Below, one piece after another: positions 32,908-41,846 of a stretch of 64,000 nt of DNA. Under the pieces are notes generated by a model. It was given only the letters and a program-made list of their open reading frames with translations. It was not told the origin of the DNA and did not search any database. The DNA is from Piscinibacter sp. XHJ-5 (GTDB taxonomy: Bacteria; Pseudomonadota; Gammaproteobacteria; Burkholderiales; Burkholderiaceae_C), in contig NZ_CP123228.1 of NCBI RefSeq assembly GCF_029855045.1, positions 930,001 to 994,000 on the forward strand. Reading direction: 5' to 3'. Each line of letters opens with the position of its first letter. The first letter of the stretch is position 1. The translations under genes were made by a program, and so were the position numbers.

Positions 32908-35295
32908 TCACCGCTTGAACAGGTCGAGGATGCTCTTGCGCTCTTCCTCGGTGGGCGTGGTCGGCAGCTTGTCCTCCAGCCCGACACTGCTGATGCCGCT
33001 GCCGTGCGTGTACTCCTCGTAGTACCACTCGCCGTTGAGGTTGACCACGCCGTCGGGCGCTGACATCTCGCTCGGCGGGATGCTCTTGAGCGCGTAGCGC
33101 ATGTAGTCCACCCAGATCGGCAACGACAGGCCGCCGCCGGTTTCACGATCGCCGAGCTTGCGCGGCGTGTCATAGCCGATCCAGACCACCGCCACCAGAT
33201 GCGACTGGTAGCCGGCGAACCAGGCGTCCATCGAGTCGTTGGTCGTGCCGGTCTTGCCGTACACGTCGGTGCGCTTGAGCTTGTCCTGCGTGCCCGCTGC
33301 GGTGCCCGACCGAGTCACCTCCTGCATCAGGCTGGTCATCACGAAGGCGTTGCGCGCTTCGATGGTGCGCATGGATTCGTCGAGCGCCGAGGGCTTGGGT
33401 TCGGTCAGGACGCGGCCCTTGCTGTCGGTAAGCCGGCTGACCAGGAATGGATTGACGCGATAGCCGCCATTGGCAAAGACCGAGTAGGCCGAGGCCATCT
33501 GCAGCGGCGTGACCGAGCCGGCGCCCAGCGCCATCGTCAGGTAGGCGGGATGCTTCTCCGCCTCGAAGCCGAAGCGCGTCGCCCATTCCTGCGCATACGG
33601 CGGGCCGATCGACTTCAGGATGCGGATCGACACCATGTTCTTCGACTTCTTCAGCGCGGTCCGCAGAGACATCGGTCCCTCGAACTTGCCGTCGTAGTTC
33701 TTCGGCTCCCACGGCTGGCTGCCCGTGGTGCCCGCGTCGAAGAACAGCGGCGCATCGTTGACCACCGTCGCGGGCGTGAATCCCTTTTCCAGCGCCGCCG
33801 AATAGATGAACGGCTTGAAACTCGACCCGGGCTGGCGCCAGGCCTGGGTCACGTGGTTGAACTTGTTCTTCGCGTAGTCGAACCCGCCGACCATCGCGTG
33901 CACGGCACCCGTGCGAGGGTCCATCGCGACGAACGCCCCTTCGACCTCCGGGAGTTGCGTGATGAACCAGGTGTCGTTCTTCGGGCCGCCCTTGACCAGC
34001 CGGATCACCGCGCCGCGCCGGATGGCGGTCTTCGGATTCGCCTTCTCGGACAGCCCGGAGGTTGCAGGCTTCAGGCCGTCGCCGGTGATGGTGATGGACT
34101 CGCCGCTTTGCAGCACCGCGACGACCTTCTTCGGTCCGGCCTCCAGCGCGACGGCGGCCTTGATCTCGTCGTTGTCGGGATGGTCGACCAGTGCCTCGGC
34201 GATCCGCGCATCGAGCTCGCGCGGGTTGGCCGGCAGGTCGATGTAGGCCTCCGGACCGCGATACACCTGGCGGCGCTCGTAGTCCATGATGCCCTTGCGC
34301 AGCGCGCGGTACGCGACCATCTGCTCGCCGGAGTCGATCGTCAGGTAGACGTTGAGGCCGCGTGTGTAGGCCTCGTCGCCGTACTGCGTGAAGATGAGCT
34401 GGCGTGCCGCCTCCGCCACGTATTCCGCGTGCACCGGCACGTCGGTCGGGGTGCGATAGCGCAATGGCTGGGCGCGTGCCGCTTCATGCTGCTGCGACGT
34501 GATGAAGCCGTTGTCCAGCATGCGGTCGATGATGTAGAGCTGGCGCACGGTGGCGCGCTTGGGGTTGGCGATCGGGTTGTACGCCGACGGCGCTTTCGGC
34601 AAGCCCGCGAGCATCGCGGCCTCGGCGATCGTGATTTCCTTCAGTGGCTTGCCGAAATAGATTTCGCTGGCGGAGGCGAAGCCGTAGGCGCGCTGACCCA
34701 GATAGATCTGGTTCATGTAGACCTCGAGGATCTGCGGCTTCGTGAGCTGGCTCTCGATCTTGAGCGCCAGCAGGATCTCGTAGATCTTGCGGGTGAAGGT
34801 TTTCTCGGTGGAGAGATAGAAGTTGCGCGCCACCTGCATCGTGATGGTGGATGCGCCCTGGCTGCGTGCTTCGCTGAACTGCGCGAACGCGGCGCGAACC
34901 ACGCCCTTGTAGTCGACGCCGCTGTGCTCGTAGAAGCGCGCATCCTCGATGGCCAGCACTGCCTGCTGCATCACCTTGGGAATCTCGGCGATGGGCACGA
35001 AGCTGCGCCGCTCCTCGCCGAACTCGCCGATCAACACGCCGTCCGCGGAAAAGATGCGCATCGGCAGCTTGGGCCGGTAATCGGTGAGGCTCGCGATCTC
35101 GGGGAGGTTCGGATACGCGACCGACAGCGCGATCGCCGCGACCATCAGCACCGACAACGCCGCAGCGGCGACCAGCCCGACGAGCCACAGCGCGAGGCGG
35201 GACAGCCATCGGGCCCAGGGCGGCATCGGCGAAGACGGGCGGCGGGAGGAGGGCGGTCGAAACGGCCGATCGGCCTCGTGCTCGGGTGAGCTCAT
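32908..35295 (-). CDS. mrcA: Penicillin-binding protein 1A (bifunctional peptidoglycan synthase)
   Basis: A 795-residue class A PBP that polymerises and cross-links peptidoglycan; also called ponA. A basic, Pro-rich cytoplasmic tail and membrane helix (about 32-60) precede the GT51 domain with EDARFYEHSG (117-126) and GASTITMQVARNFY (147-160). An OB-like domain (about 380-450) follows, then the transpeptidase with SSFK at 491-494, SKN at 551-553 and KTGTT at 681-685. The start at 35295 has GGAG upstream; an in-frame extension to 35373 is rejected as it runs across a TATAAT box. It is divergent from the pilM operon, the arrangement usual in beta- and gammaproteobacteria. Confidence 0.96.
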   Translation of the reverse strand: MSSPEHEADRPFRPPSSRRPSSPMPPWARWLSRLALWLVGLVAAAALSVLMVAAIALSVAYPNLPEIASLTDYRPKLPMRIFSADGVLIGEFGEERRSFVPIAEIPKVMQQAVLAIEDARFYEHSGVDYKGVVRAAFAQFSEARSQGASTITMQVARNFYLSTEKTFTRKIYEILLALKIESQLTKPQILEVYMNQIYLGQRAYGFASASEIYFGKPLKEITIAEAAMLAGLPKAPSAYNPIANPKRATVRQLYIIDRMLDNGFITSQQHEAARAQPLRYRTPTDVPVHAEYVAEAARQLIFTQYGDEAYTRGLNVYLTIDSGEQMVAYRALRKGIMDYERRQVYRGPEAYIDLPANPRELDARIAEALVDHPDNDEIKAAVALEAGPKKVVAVLQSGESITITGDGLKPATSGLSEKANPKTAIRRGAVIRLVKGGPKNDTWFITQLPEVEGAFVAMDPRTGAVHAMVGGFDYAKNKFNHVTQAWRQPGSSFKPFIYSAALEKGFTPATVVNDAPLFFDAGTTGSQPWEPKNYDGKFEGPMSLRTALKKSKNMVSIRILKSIGPPYAQEWATRFGFEAEKHPAYLTMALGAGSVTPLQMASAYSVFANGGYRVNPFLVSRLTDSKGRVLTEPKPSALDESMRTIEARNAFVMTSLMQEVTRSGTAAGTQDKLKRTDVYGKTGTTNDSMDAWFAGYQSHLVAVVWIGYDTPRKLGDRETGGGLSLPIWVDYMRYALKSIPPSEMSAPDGVVNLNGEWYYEEYTHGSGISSVGLEDKLPTTPTEEERKSILDLFKR

Positions 35296-35320
35296 GGGAC
35301 TCCAGAGGGTGCTGCGAAGA

Positions 35321-35326
35321 ATTATA
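35321..35326 (-). promoter_or_regulatory. Candidate -10 box for mrcA
   Basis: The minus strand reads a perfect TATAAT here, with a predicted start near 35314 and a leader of about 19 bases. No strong -35 is visible at 16-18 bases, so strength or dependence on an activator is uncertain. Confidence 0.45.
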
Positions 35327-35488
35327 GAAAGGCAGTTACAGCTGATTCGGGATTGCCGTGAACAGGTTGGCAACGAAGCGTGAAATGACTTCCGAAGGCA
35401 TCAGGGTTCACCCCAAAAATGGGCTGTTTTGGTTACGAACACGTCTTGGTTTCGCAACGAGAACAGGGGCTCGGAAACGGAAATTGCG

Positions 35489-35517
35489 TTGTCGCTCAAA
35501 GGCTTTACTGCTAGCAT
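35489..35517 (+). promoter_or_regulatory. Candidate promoter of the pilMNOPQ operon
   Basis: TTGTCG (35489-35494) and TAGCAT (35512-35517) are spaced by 17 bases, each with 4 of 6 consensus matches. A start near 35524 leaves about 50 bases before the pilM GTG. The rest of the 280-base divergent region holds no gene. Confidence 0.45.
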
Positions 35518-35575
35518 TGAAGTAACTTATTAACAGTCCACCGCTCTGAGTGGCGCGTTGGGAGAGGGCCTCCTT

Positions 35576-36655
35576 GTGAGCTTTCTGGACACCCTGCTGG
35601 GGCGCAAGCATCCGCCGATGATCGGCTTGGATATCAGCTCCTCCAGCGTCAAATTGGTTGAGCTCTCGCAAGACGCTTCCGGCGAATATGTGCTGGAGCG
35701 CTTTGCAGCCGAGAGTTTCGAAAAAGGCTGGATTCAGGACGGCCAGATCGAAAAGTTCGACGAGGTCGCCGACGCAGTCAAGCGCGTCGTCAGCAAGAGC
35801 GGCACCAAGACCAAGAACGTCGTGATGGCGATGCCGCAATCGGCGGTCATCACGAAGAAGATCATGCTGCCGGCCGGCCTTCGCGAAGAGGAGCTCGAGC
35901 TGCAGGTCGAGTCCGAGGCCAACCAGTACATCCCCTTCTCGCTCGACGAAGTCAGTCTTGACTTCTGCGTCGTCGGACCGAGCCCCACATCGGTCGGCGA
36001 CATCGAGGTGCTGATCGCCGCATCGCGCAAGGACCGTGTCCAGGACCGTCAGGGCCTCGCCGAAGCGGCCGGGCTGAAGCCGGTGGTGCTCGACATCGAG
36101 TCGCACGCTTCGCGCCTGGCAATGAGCCGCGTGGTCGCCACGCTGCCCAACGAGGGTCGCGACGCGCTGGTCGCGCTGTTCGAGATCGGTGCCGACACGA
36201 CCAGTCTCAAGGTGCTGCGCGACGACGAGATGCTGTACGACCGCGATCAGGCGTTCGGCGGGTCGCAGCTCACCCAGCTCATCTCCCGACAGTACGGCTT
36301 CTCGTTCGAGGAAGCCGAGCAGAAGAAACTCGCCGCCGACCTGCCGGACGACTACGAGGCCTCGATCCTCACGCCGTTCGTCGACAGCCTCTCGCAGGAA
36401 ATCGGACGTGCGTTGCAGTATTTCTTCACCAGCACGCCGCACCACAAGGTGCACTACGTGATGCTGGCCGGCGGCACGGCCACGCTGCCGGGGCTCAAGG
36501 ACCGGGTGACCGAGCTGACGGGCTTTGCGTCGATGGTCGTCAATCCGTTCGACAACATGAAGCTGGGAAGCGCCGTGCGCGAGTCCAAGCTTCGTCGCGA
36601 AGCGCCGTCCTACCTGACGGCATGCGGCCTCGCGATGCGGAGATTCCTGCAGTGA
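35576..36655 (+). CDS. pilM: Type IV pilus assembly protein PilM
   Basis: A 359-residue actin-like cytoplasmic protein that binds the N-terminus of PilN and couples the motor ATPases to the alignment complex. It begins with a short helix VSFLDTLLGRKHPPMIGLD, then the nucleotide-binding LDISSSSVKLVEL; LPAGLREEELELQVESEA and LFEIGADTTSLKVL follow, and a C-terminal LAGGTATLPGLKDRV. I chose GTG 35576 because GGGAGAGG ends nine bases upstream; a TTG at 35558 would overlap that site. The stop overlaps the pilN GTG. Confidence 0.94.
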   Translation: MSFLDTLLGRKHPPMIGLDISSSSVKLVELSQDASGEYVLERFAAESFEKGWIQDGQIEKFDEVADAVKRVVSKSGTKTKNVVMAMPQSAVITKKIMLPAGLREEELELQVESEANQYIPFSLDEVSLDFCVVGPSPTSVGDIEVLIAASRKDRVQDRQGLAEAAGLKPVVLDIESHASRLAMSRVVATLPNEGRDALVALFEIGADTTSLKVLRDDEMLYDRDQAFGGSQLTQLISRQYGFSFEEAEQKKLAADLPDDYEASILTPFVDSLSQEIGRALQYFFTSTPHHKVHYVMLAGGTATLPGLKDRVTELTGFASMVVNPFDNMKLGSAVRESKLRREAPSYLTACGLAMRRFLQ

Positions 36656-37308
36656 TCCTCATCAACCTGCTCCCGCATCGGGAGGAGCGGCGCAAGCGCC
36701 GCAAGGCCGCCTACTTCGCTGGCTTGGGACTGGCCGCGGTGGCCGGCCTGGCCATCGTGGGCGCCTGGTACCTGGTCCTGCAGCAGATGACGGCCGCCCA
36801 GCAGGAGCGCAACGCGTTCCTCAACGGCGAGATCAAGAAGCTCGAGGTGCAGATCAAGGACATCGCCACGCTGCGCGCCGAGATCGAGTCGTTGAAGGCA
36901 CGGCAGAAGGCCGTGGAAGATCTGCAGATCGACCGCAACGTGCCGGTGCACATCCTCAACGAACTCGTGAAGCAGACCCCCGAGGGGATCTACTTCACCT
37001 CGGTCAGGCAAGACGCCCAGAACCTCAACGTCAGCGGCGTGGCGCAGACCAACGAGCGCGTGTCCGAATTCCTTCGCAACACGGCCAACAATTCTGAATG
37101 GCTCGTCAAGCCCGAGCTGGTCGAAATCAAGGCCGCGACGGTGCAGACCGCGAGTCGCGAGCAGAAGCGGCTGTTCGACTTCTCGGTCCGGCTGGCGGTC
37201 AAGCGGCCTCAGGACAAGAACGCCGCCGAGGCGGCGGCCGCGGGTCGCCCGGCGAGCGCGCCCGCTGCGGGCGCCGCCGCCAGCGCGACCGTCGCGAAGA
37301 AAGCGTGA
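36652..37308 (+). CDS. pilN: Type IV pilus assembly protein PilN
   Basis: A 218-residue bitopic inner-membrane protein. The GTG at 36652 overlaps the pilM stop as GTGA and gives the family N-terminus VILINLLPHREE, the conserved peptide bound by PilM. A membrane helix (about residues 20-45) and a coiled coil (QERNAFLNGEIKKLEVQ, ARQKAVEDLQ) precede the periplasmic ferredoxin-like domain. A longer frame starting upstream inside pilM exists but would bury the INLLPHR motif. An Ala-rich tail ends the protein, eight bases before pilO. Confidence 0.93.
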   Translation: MILINLLPHREERRKRRKAAYFAGLGLAAVAGLAIVGAWYLVLQQMTAAQQERNAFLNGEIKKLEVQIKDIATLRAEIESLKARQKAVEDLQIDRNVPVHILNELVKQTPEGIYFTSVRQDAQNLNVSGVAQTNERVSEFLRNTANNSEWLVKPELVEIKAATVQTASREQKRLFDFSVRLAVKRPQDKNAAEAAAAGRPASAPAAGAAASATVAKKA

Positions 37309-37315
37309 GAGCGAC

Positions 37316-38008
37316 ATGGCAACCAAGAAGTCGATGAACGTCGATCTCAACTCGGTCTTCGAGAGCGCAGCTGCGCAGTTTCGAGGGCTCAATCCGAATG
37401 AGCCCGGCCAGTGGCCGATGCTGCCGAAGTTGGGCACCTGGTCCATCCTGGCGCTCGCCGTCGTGGTCGTGGGCTGGTTCATGTTGCTGTCCACCGCGAA
37501 CGACGAGCTGGAGAGCGAGCGCGCCAAGGAACCCAGTCTCAAGGCCGACTATCGCAACAAGCTGGCCCAGGCGGTGAACCTCGGCGAGCTGCGCAAGCAG
37601 AAGCTGCAGGTCGAGGAGTACGTGACGCAGCTCGAGAAGCAGCTTCCCGGCAAGGCCGAGATGGATGCGCTGCTGTCGGACATCAACACGGCCGGCCTGG
37701 GGCGCGGCCTCCAGTTCGAGCTGTTCCGCCCGGGCCAGTTCGTCGTCAAGGACTACTACGTCGAGCTGCCCATCGCCATCAAGGTGTCGGGCCGATTCCA
37801 CGATATCGGATCGTTCACCGCCGACGTGGCGAACCTGTCGCGCATCGTCACCCTGCACAACATGAACATCATCGCCAGCAAGGAGCCTGCCGGCATGCTG
37901 TCGATGGAAGCCACGGCACGAACCTACCGCTACCTCGACGCGGCCGAGGTCGAGCAGAACAAGAAGACCGCTGCCGAAAAGGCGAAGAAGTCGGGAGCCG
38001 CCAAGTGA
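37316..38008 (+). CDS. pilO: Type IV pilus assembly protein PilO
   Basis: A 230-residue bitopic inner-membrane protein that dimerises with PilN and binds PilP. A cytoplasmic segment with FRGLNPNEPGQWPMLPK, one membrane helix (about residues 42-62) and a coiled coil lead to the periplasmic fold containing YVTQLEKQLPGKAEMDALL, ELFRPGQFVVKDYYVELPI (in part) and VSGRFHDIGSFTADVANLSR, all standard PilO segments. A Lys/Ala-rich tail ends in KKSGAAK. Its stop overlaps the pilP GTG. Confidence 0.95.
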   Translation: MATKKSMNVDLNSVFESAAAQFRGLNPNEPGQWPMLPKLGTWSILALAVVVVGWFMLLSTANDELESERAKEPSLKADYRNKLAQAVNLGELRKQKLQVEEYVTQLEKQLPGKAEMDALLSDINTAGLGRGLQFELFRPGQFVVKDYYVELPIAIKVSGRFHDIGSFTADVANLSRIVTLHNMNIIASKEPAGMLSMEATARTYRYLDAAEVEQNKKTAAEKAKKSGAAK

Positions 38009-38544
38009 GCCGCATCCATTCGTTGCGCATGGCCGCCGGCCTCGTGCTACTGACGACGCTGGCCGCGTGCACGGGCGAGCAGCAGGAGCTGCAGGAATGG
38101 ATGGATCAGCAAAAGCGCGAGGTCAAGCCCAGCGTGCAGCCGCTGTCTCCGCCGAAGAAATTCGATCCGCAGCCGTACCTGGCCCTGACCGGGGTGGACC
38201 CGTTCAGCACTCAAAAGCTCACCGTGGCCCTCAAGCATGAGGCGCGACAGCCGAATTCCATGCTGGCGGCCGAGATCAACCGGCGCAAGGAGCCGCTCGA
38301 GGCCTATCCCCTGGACAGCATGTCGATGGTGGGCAGCGTGATCAAGCAAGGTCGCCAGTACGCGCTGCTCAAGGTGGACAACCTGCTGTACCAGGTGAAG
38401 GTGGGTGACTACCTCGGGCAGAACTACGGAAAGATCACCAAGATTTCCGAGACCGACATTTCCCTGAGAGAGATCGTTCAGGATGCAGCGGGCGAATGGA
38501 TCGAGCGCAGCGGCTCGCTCCAGCTCCAGGAGAAATCACGATGA
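38005..38544 (+). CDS. pilP: Type IV pilus inner-membrane lipoprotein PilP
   Basis: A 179-residue lipoprotein bridging the PilNO complex to the PilQ secretin. GTG 38005 overlaps the pilO stop (GTGA); the lipobox is LAAC about 22 residues in. The QEWMDQQKREVKPSVQPL segment that binds PilNO, DPFSTQKL, EAYPLDSMSMVGSV and VGDYLGQNYGKITKI are all typical. An internal Met a few codons in could be used without changing the lipobox. The stop overlaps the pilQ ATG. Confidence 0.94.
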   Translation: MSRIHSLRMAAGLVLLTTLAACTGEQQELQEWMDQQKREVKPSVQPLSPPKKFDPQPYLALTGVDPFSTQKLTVALKHEARQPNSMLAAEINRRKEPLEAYPLDSMSMVGSVIKQGRQYALLKVDNLLYQVKVGDYLGQNYGKITKISETDISLREIVQDAAGEWIERSGSLQLQEKSR

Positions 38545-40706
38545 ATCGCATGGAGGCGGGAATGATGAGCCATTGGCGAGCAGCGATGCTCGCGATCGCG
38601 GTGTTTTTCGGCATCGCGAATCCGGTGTGGGCGCAAAACGCCATCCAGTCGATCAACAGCAGCCAGCAGGCCGGCAATGAGGTGGTGCGCATCGAGCTGT
38701 CGCAGCCGCTCACCGCCCCGCCCGCCGGCTTCGCCGTGCAAACCCCGCCGCGCGTCGCGATCGACCTGCCCGGCGTCGCCAATGCGCTCGGCAAGTCGAG
38801 CGTCGAGATCAACCAGGGCAATCTGCGTTCGGTGAATGTCGCGCAATCGGGCGACCGCACCCGCCTGGTGATCAACCTCAAGCAGCCGTCGAACTACACG
38901 ACCCAGCTTCAAGGCAAGGTGCTGCTGGTGGTGCTCGAGACTCCCACCGTGGCCGGCGCGCCCGCCACCACCGGCGATCCGGTCCACTTCGCGGAAAGCC
39001 TGAACCGCACGCCGCTGGCCATCCGCGACATCGATTTTCGCCGCGGGCCCGAGGGCGCGGGCCGCGTGGTCGTCGACCTGCCGAGCAATCAGGTCGGCGT
39101 CGACATCAAGCAGCAGGGCCAGAGCCTGGTCGTCGAGTTCCTGCGGTCCACACTGCCCGACAACCTGCGACGCCGGCTCGACGTGACCGATTTCGGCACG
39201 CCGGTGCAGACGGTGTCCGCCGTGCAGAGCGGCGACAGGGTCCGCCTGACCATCGATCCGCGCGGCGCATGGGAGCACAGCGCGTATCAAAGCGACAACC
39301 AGTTCGTGCTCGAGGTGCGTCCGCAGAAGATCGATCCGAACAAGCTGACCCAAGGGCCGGGCTATTCGGGCGAGAAGCTGTCGCTGAACTTCCAGAACAT
39401 CGAAGTGCGCGCGCTGCTGCAGGTGATCGCCGACTTCACCAACTTCAACGTCGTGACCAGCGACACGGTCACCGGCAACGTGACGCTGCGGCTGAAAGAC
39501 GTGCCGTGGGACCAGGCGCTCGACATCATCCTGCAGGCCAAGGGCCTCGGGCTGCGCAAGTCGGGCAACGTGATCTGGATTGCGCCGAAGGACGAGCTCG
39601 CCGCGAAGGAAAAGGTCGACCTCGAATCCAGGCAGCAGATCGCCGCTCTCGAGCCCGTTCGCACGCAGTCTTTCCAGCTGAACTACACCAAGGCCGAAGA
39701 AGTCGCGAAGGGACTCATCGGCCAGACGAGTGGCGGCGGCAGCGGTGCGACCAATAATCCGAGCCGCATCCTGTCGCCGCGCGGAAGCGTCATCTTCGAG
39801 TCGCGGACCAATCAGCTCTTCGTGACGGACATACCGTCCAAGCTGGAAGAAGTGCAGGCGATGATCGGCAAGATCGACATTCCTGTGCGCCAGGTCCTGA
39901 TCGAGGCCCGCATCGTGATCGCCGACGACAAGTTCGGCCGTTCGCTGGGGGTGAAGCTCGGTGCTGCCGATCTGCGCGGTGTGCGCGGCGGCGTGCCGGG
40001 CTACAGCCTGGGCGGCGACACGCGCGCCACCATCGGCGGCAACATGAACGCTGTCGGCGCCCAGACGCTGCAGACCGACGTGAGCGGCGTGCCGTTCAAT
40101 GACACGCAGTTCATCAACCTGCCGGCGAACAACCTGGGCACCAGCCTCAACCCGGCCACATTCGCGCTGTCTCTGTTCGGGGCTACGTCCAATCGCTTCC
40201 TGAACCTCGAGATCTCGGCGCTGGAAGCCGACGGCAAGGGCAAGGTCGTGTCGAGCCCGCGCGTGATCACGGCCGACCAGGTGAAGGCGTTGATCGAGCA
40301 GGGCGAGGAATTGCCCTACCAGACCGCCACGTCCAGTGGCGCCACCGCGTTGCAGTTCCGCAAGGCGAACCTGAAGCTCGAAGTCACGCCGCAGATCACC
40401 CCCGAGGGCAACGTGATCCTGGATGTCGACGTGAACAAGGACAGCGTCGGCCGCAATACCATCGCCGGTTTCGCCATCGATACCAAGCACGTGAGGACGC
40501 AGGTCCTGGTCGAGAATGGCGGCACTGTCGTGATCGGCGGCATCTTCGAGCAGACCGATCGCGAGGACATCACCAAGGTGCCGGTGCTCGGCGACGTGCC
40601 CTACCTGGGCAATCTGTTCAAGACCAAGACGCGGACATCCAACAAGACCGAGTTGCTGATCTTCATCACGCCCAAGGTCGTGAGCGATCGCACCGCGGTT
40701 CGTTGA
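38541..40706 (+). CDS. pilQ: Type IV pilus secretin PilQ
   Basis: The outer-membrane pore for the pilus, 721 residues. Signal peptide ends near IANPVWAQ; then AMIN domains (peptidoglycan binding, for example VRIELSQPLTAPPAGFA and ARVVVDLPSNQ-like GRVVVDLPSNQ), an STN/N0 domain (LSLNFQNIEVRALLQVIADF, 20 residues) and secretin domain with VPVLGDVPYLGNLFK and ELLIFITPKVV. The ATG overlaps the pilP stop as ATGA, with AGGAG ten bases upstream. A start further upstream at 38496 lies inside pilP and has no signal peptide. It ends the pil operon proper. Confidence 0.96.
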   Translation: MNRMEAGMMSHWRAAMLAIAVFFGIANPVWAQNAIQSINSSQQAGNEVVRIELSQPLTAPPAGFAVQTPPRVAIDLPGVANALGKSSVEINQGNLRSVNVAQSGDRTRLVINLKQPSNYTTQLQGKVLLVVLETPTVAGAPATTGDPVHFAESLNRTPLAIRDIDFRRGPEGAGRVVVDLPSNQVGVDIKQQGQSLVVEFLRSTLPDNLRRRLDVTDFGTPVQTVSAVQSGDRVRLTIDPRGAWEHSAYQSDNQFVLEVRPQKIDPNKLTQGPGYSGEKLSLNFQNIEVRALLQVIADFTNFNVVTSDTVTGNVTLRLKDVPWDQALDIILQAKGLGLRKSGNVIWIAPKDELAAKEKVDLESRQQIAALEPVRTQSFQLNYTKAEEVAKGLIGQTSGGGSGATNNPSRILSPRGSVIFESRTNQLFVTDIPSKLEEVQAMIGKIDIPVRQVLIEARIVIADDKFGRSLGVKLGAADLRGVRGGVPGYSLGGDTRATIGGNMNAVGAQTLQTDVSGVPFNDTQFINLPANNLGTSLNPATFALSLFGATSNRFLNLEISALEADGKGKVVSSPRVITADQVKALIEQGEELPYQTATSSGATALQFRKANLKLEVTPQITPEGNVILDVDVNKDSVGRNTIAGFAIDTKHVRTQVLVENGGTVVIGGIFEQTDREDITKVPVLGDVPYLGNLFKTKTRTSNKTELLIFITPKVVSDRTAVR

Positions 40707-40743
40707 GGCCGGCGCAAGCACCACGGAAATTGAGCGAACGACT

Positions 40744-41826
40744 ATGAAAAGCATGAACTGGTGTGGCGCGCTGGCCGTCTGCCTGGCCGTCGCGGCGTGT
40801 GGCGGAGGCGGCGGCGACAGTGGAACCGATCCGTTCGGCACGGGCGCGGGCACGGGTACCGGAGGGACGGGCACCGGCGGAACGGGCACCGACACCGGCA
40901 CCGACACGGGCACGCCCTCGACCCCCACGACGCCCGGTGGCGGCATCTCGAACGTCAGCACGGGCGTTCCCAACCAGCGCTTCATGTCCATGTCCGTGGA
41001 GAAATGGGCCCTGAACTGGGGAATGGACGGAGACACCACCAAGGTGACGATCCGGGTGGCAGACAGCGCCGGCAATCCGGTGCCGGAAGGCACGCGTGTC
41101 CAGTTCTCGACCAGTGGTGGCCAGATCGTGACGTCGTGCGCCCTCAGCGGCGTGGCCGAGGGCACCGCCACGATCTCCGCTTGCAGTGTCGACTTCGCAA
41201 CCCAGGACTTCCGCCCTCTCAGCGGACGCGTGAGCATCCTCGCGTGGCTCGAGGGTGAAGAAGCCTACAAGGACCTGAACGGCAATGGTGCCTATGACGT
41301 CGGCGAGCCGTTTGCCGATGCCGGTCGTCTCTTCCGCGATGACAACGGGGACAAGACCTTCACCGACCAGGTGGACGAGCTGAACGTGGGAGCCACGCTG
41401 GCCAGCACGCCGGGCATCGGCTCGTCGGCTTGCGTGGTCGATCCGGCAGTTCCCGTGAACGATGCCCCGCTGTCCGTGCCTGCCACCTGCGACGGCGCGT
41501 GGGGCCGCACCTTCGTGCGAGCGGCCGCATACCTGCCCGTTTCCGATCCGCGATACCTGAACGCCTCGGTCCTCGGCGACACGGTCCGCGTCTGGACCAA
41601 GTTCGGCACCGACGAGGTCGCCGCGCCGTCGGGAACGACGCTCACCGTGAAGACCTTCCCGACGGGGTGCACGGTATCGATCTCACCGAGTTCGGTCCCG
41701 AACGCCGCGGTGGACCCGACGCTGCACACCATCTCCAGCACAGGGGCGACCTGCACGGGCGGATCTGTCGGCATCGAAGTGAAGTTCAACGAATTTTCGA
41801 AGCTGCTCACCGCCACGCTCCCGTGA
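40744..41826 (+). CDS. Predicted surface lipoprotein with Gly/Thr repeat and Ig-like domain, function unknown
   Basis: A 360-residue protein between pilQ and aroK. The signal MKSMNWCGALAVCLAVAAC has lipobox VAAC with Cys19, followed by a five-Gly run and a Gly/Thr linker (about residues 32-57). Residues about 95-170 look like a bacterial Ig-like (Big_1/invasin) domain: VTIRVADSAGNPVPEGTRVQ and FSTSGGQIVTSC. Acidic loops DLNGNGAYDVGEPF (177-190) and RDDNGDKTFTD (198-208) resemble calcium-binding sites. Six further cysteines could form disulfides. It starts 37 bases after pilQ and may be cotranscribed. A surface or adhesion role is inference; no family assignment is claimed. Confidence 0.7.
   Translation: MKSMNWCGALAVCLAVAACGGGGGDSGTDPFGTGAGTGTGGTGTGGTGTDTGTDTGTPSTPTTPGGGISNVSTGVPNQRFMSMSVEKWALNWGMDGDTTKVTIRVADSAGNPVPEGTRVQFSTSGGQIVTSCALSGVAEGTATISACSVDFATQDFRPLSGRVSILAWLEGEEAYKDLNGNGAYDVGEPFADAGRLFRDDNGDKTFTDQVDELNVGATLASTPGIGSSACVVDPAVPVNDAPLSVPATCDGAWGRTFVRAAAYLPVSDPRYLNASVLGDTVRVWTKFGTDEVAAPSGTTLTVKTFPTGCTVSISPSSVPNAAVDPTLHTISSTGATCTGGSVGIEVKFNEFSKLLTATLP
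40837..40914 (+). repeat. GGCACSGG-type simple repeat encoding a Gly/Thr linker
   Basis: Imperfect tandem copies of GGCACSGG-like units encode alternating Gly and Thr with some Asp. It is in frame and would expand or contract in multiples that may or may not keep frame; variation between strains is plausible but not shown. Confidence 0.7.
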
Positions 41827-41846
41827 CGACGAACTCGTAGGCCGCC

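Noticed and set aside
40837..40914. Short tandem repeats considered as a CRISPR-like array
   Set aside because: Units are contiguous, imperfect and in frame, with no spacers; they encode a Gly/Thr linker.
38478..41237. A 919-codon minus-strand frame opposite pilQ
   Set aside because: Antisense shadow of pilQ with repetitive His/Leu/Arg composition.
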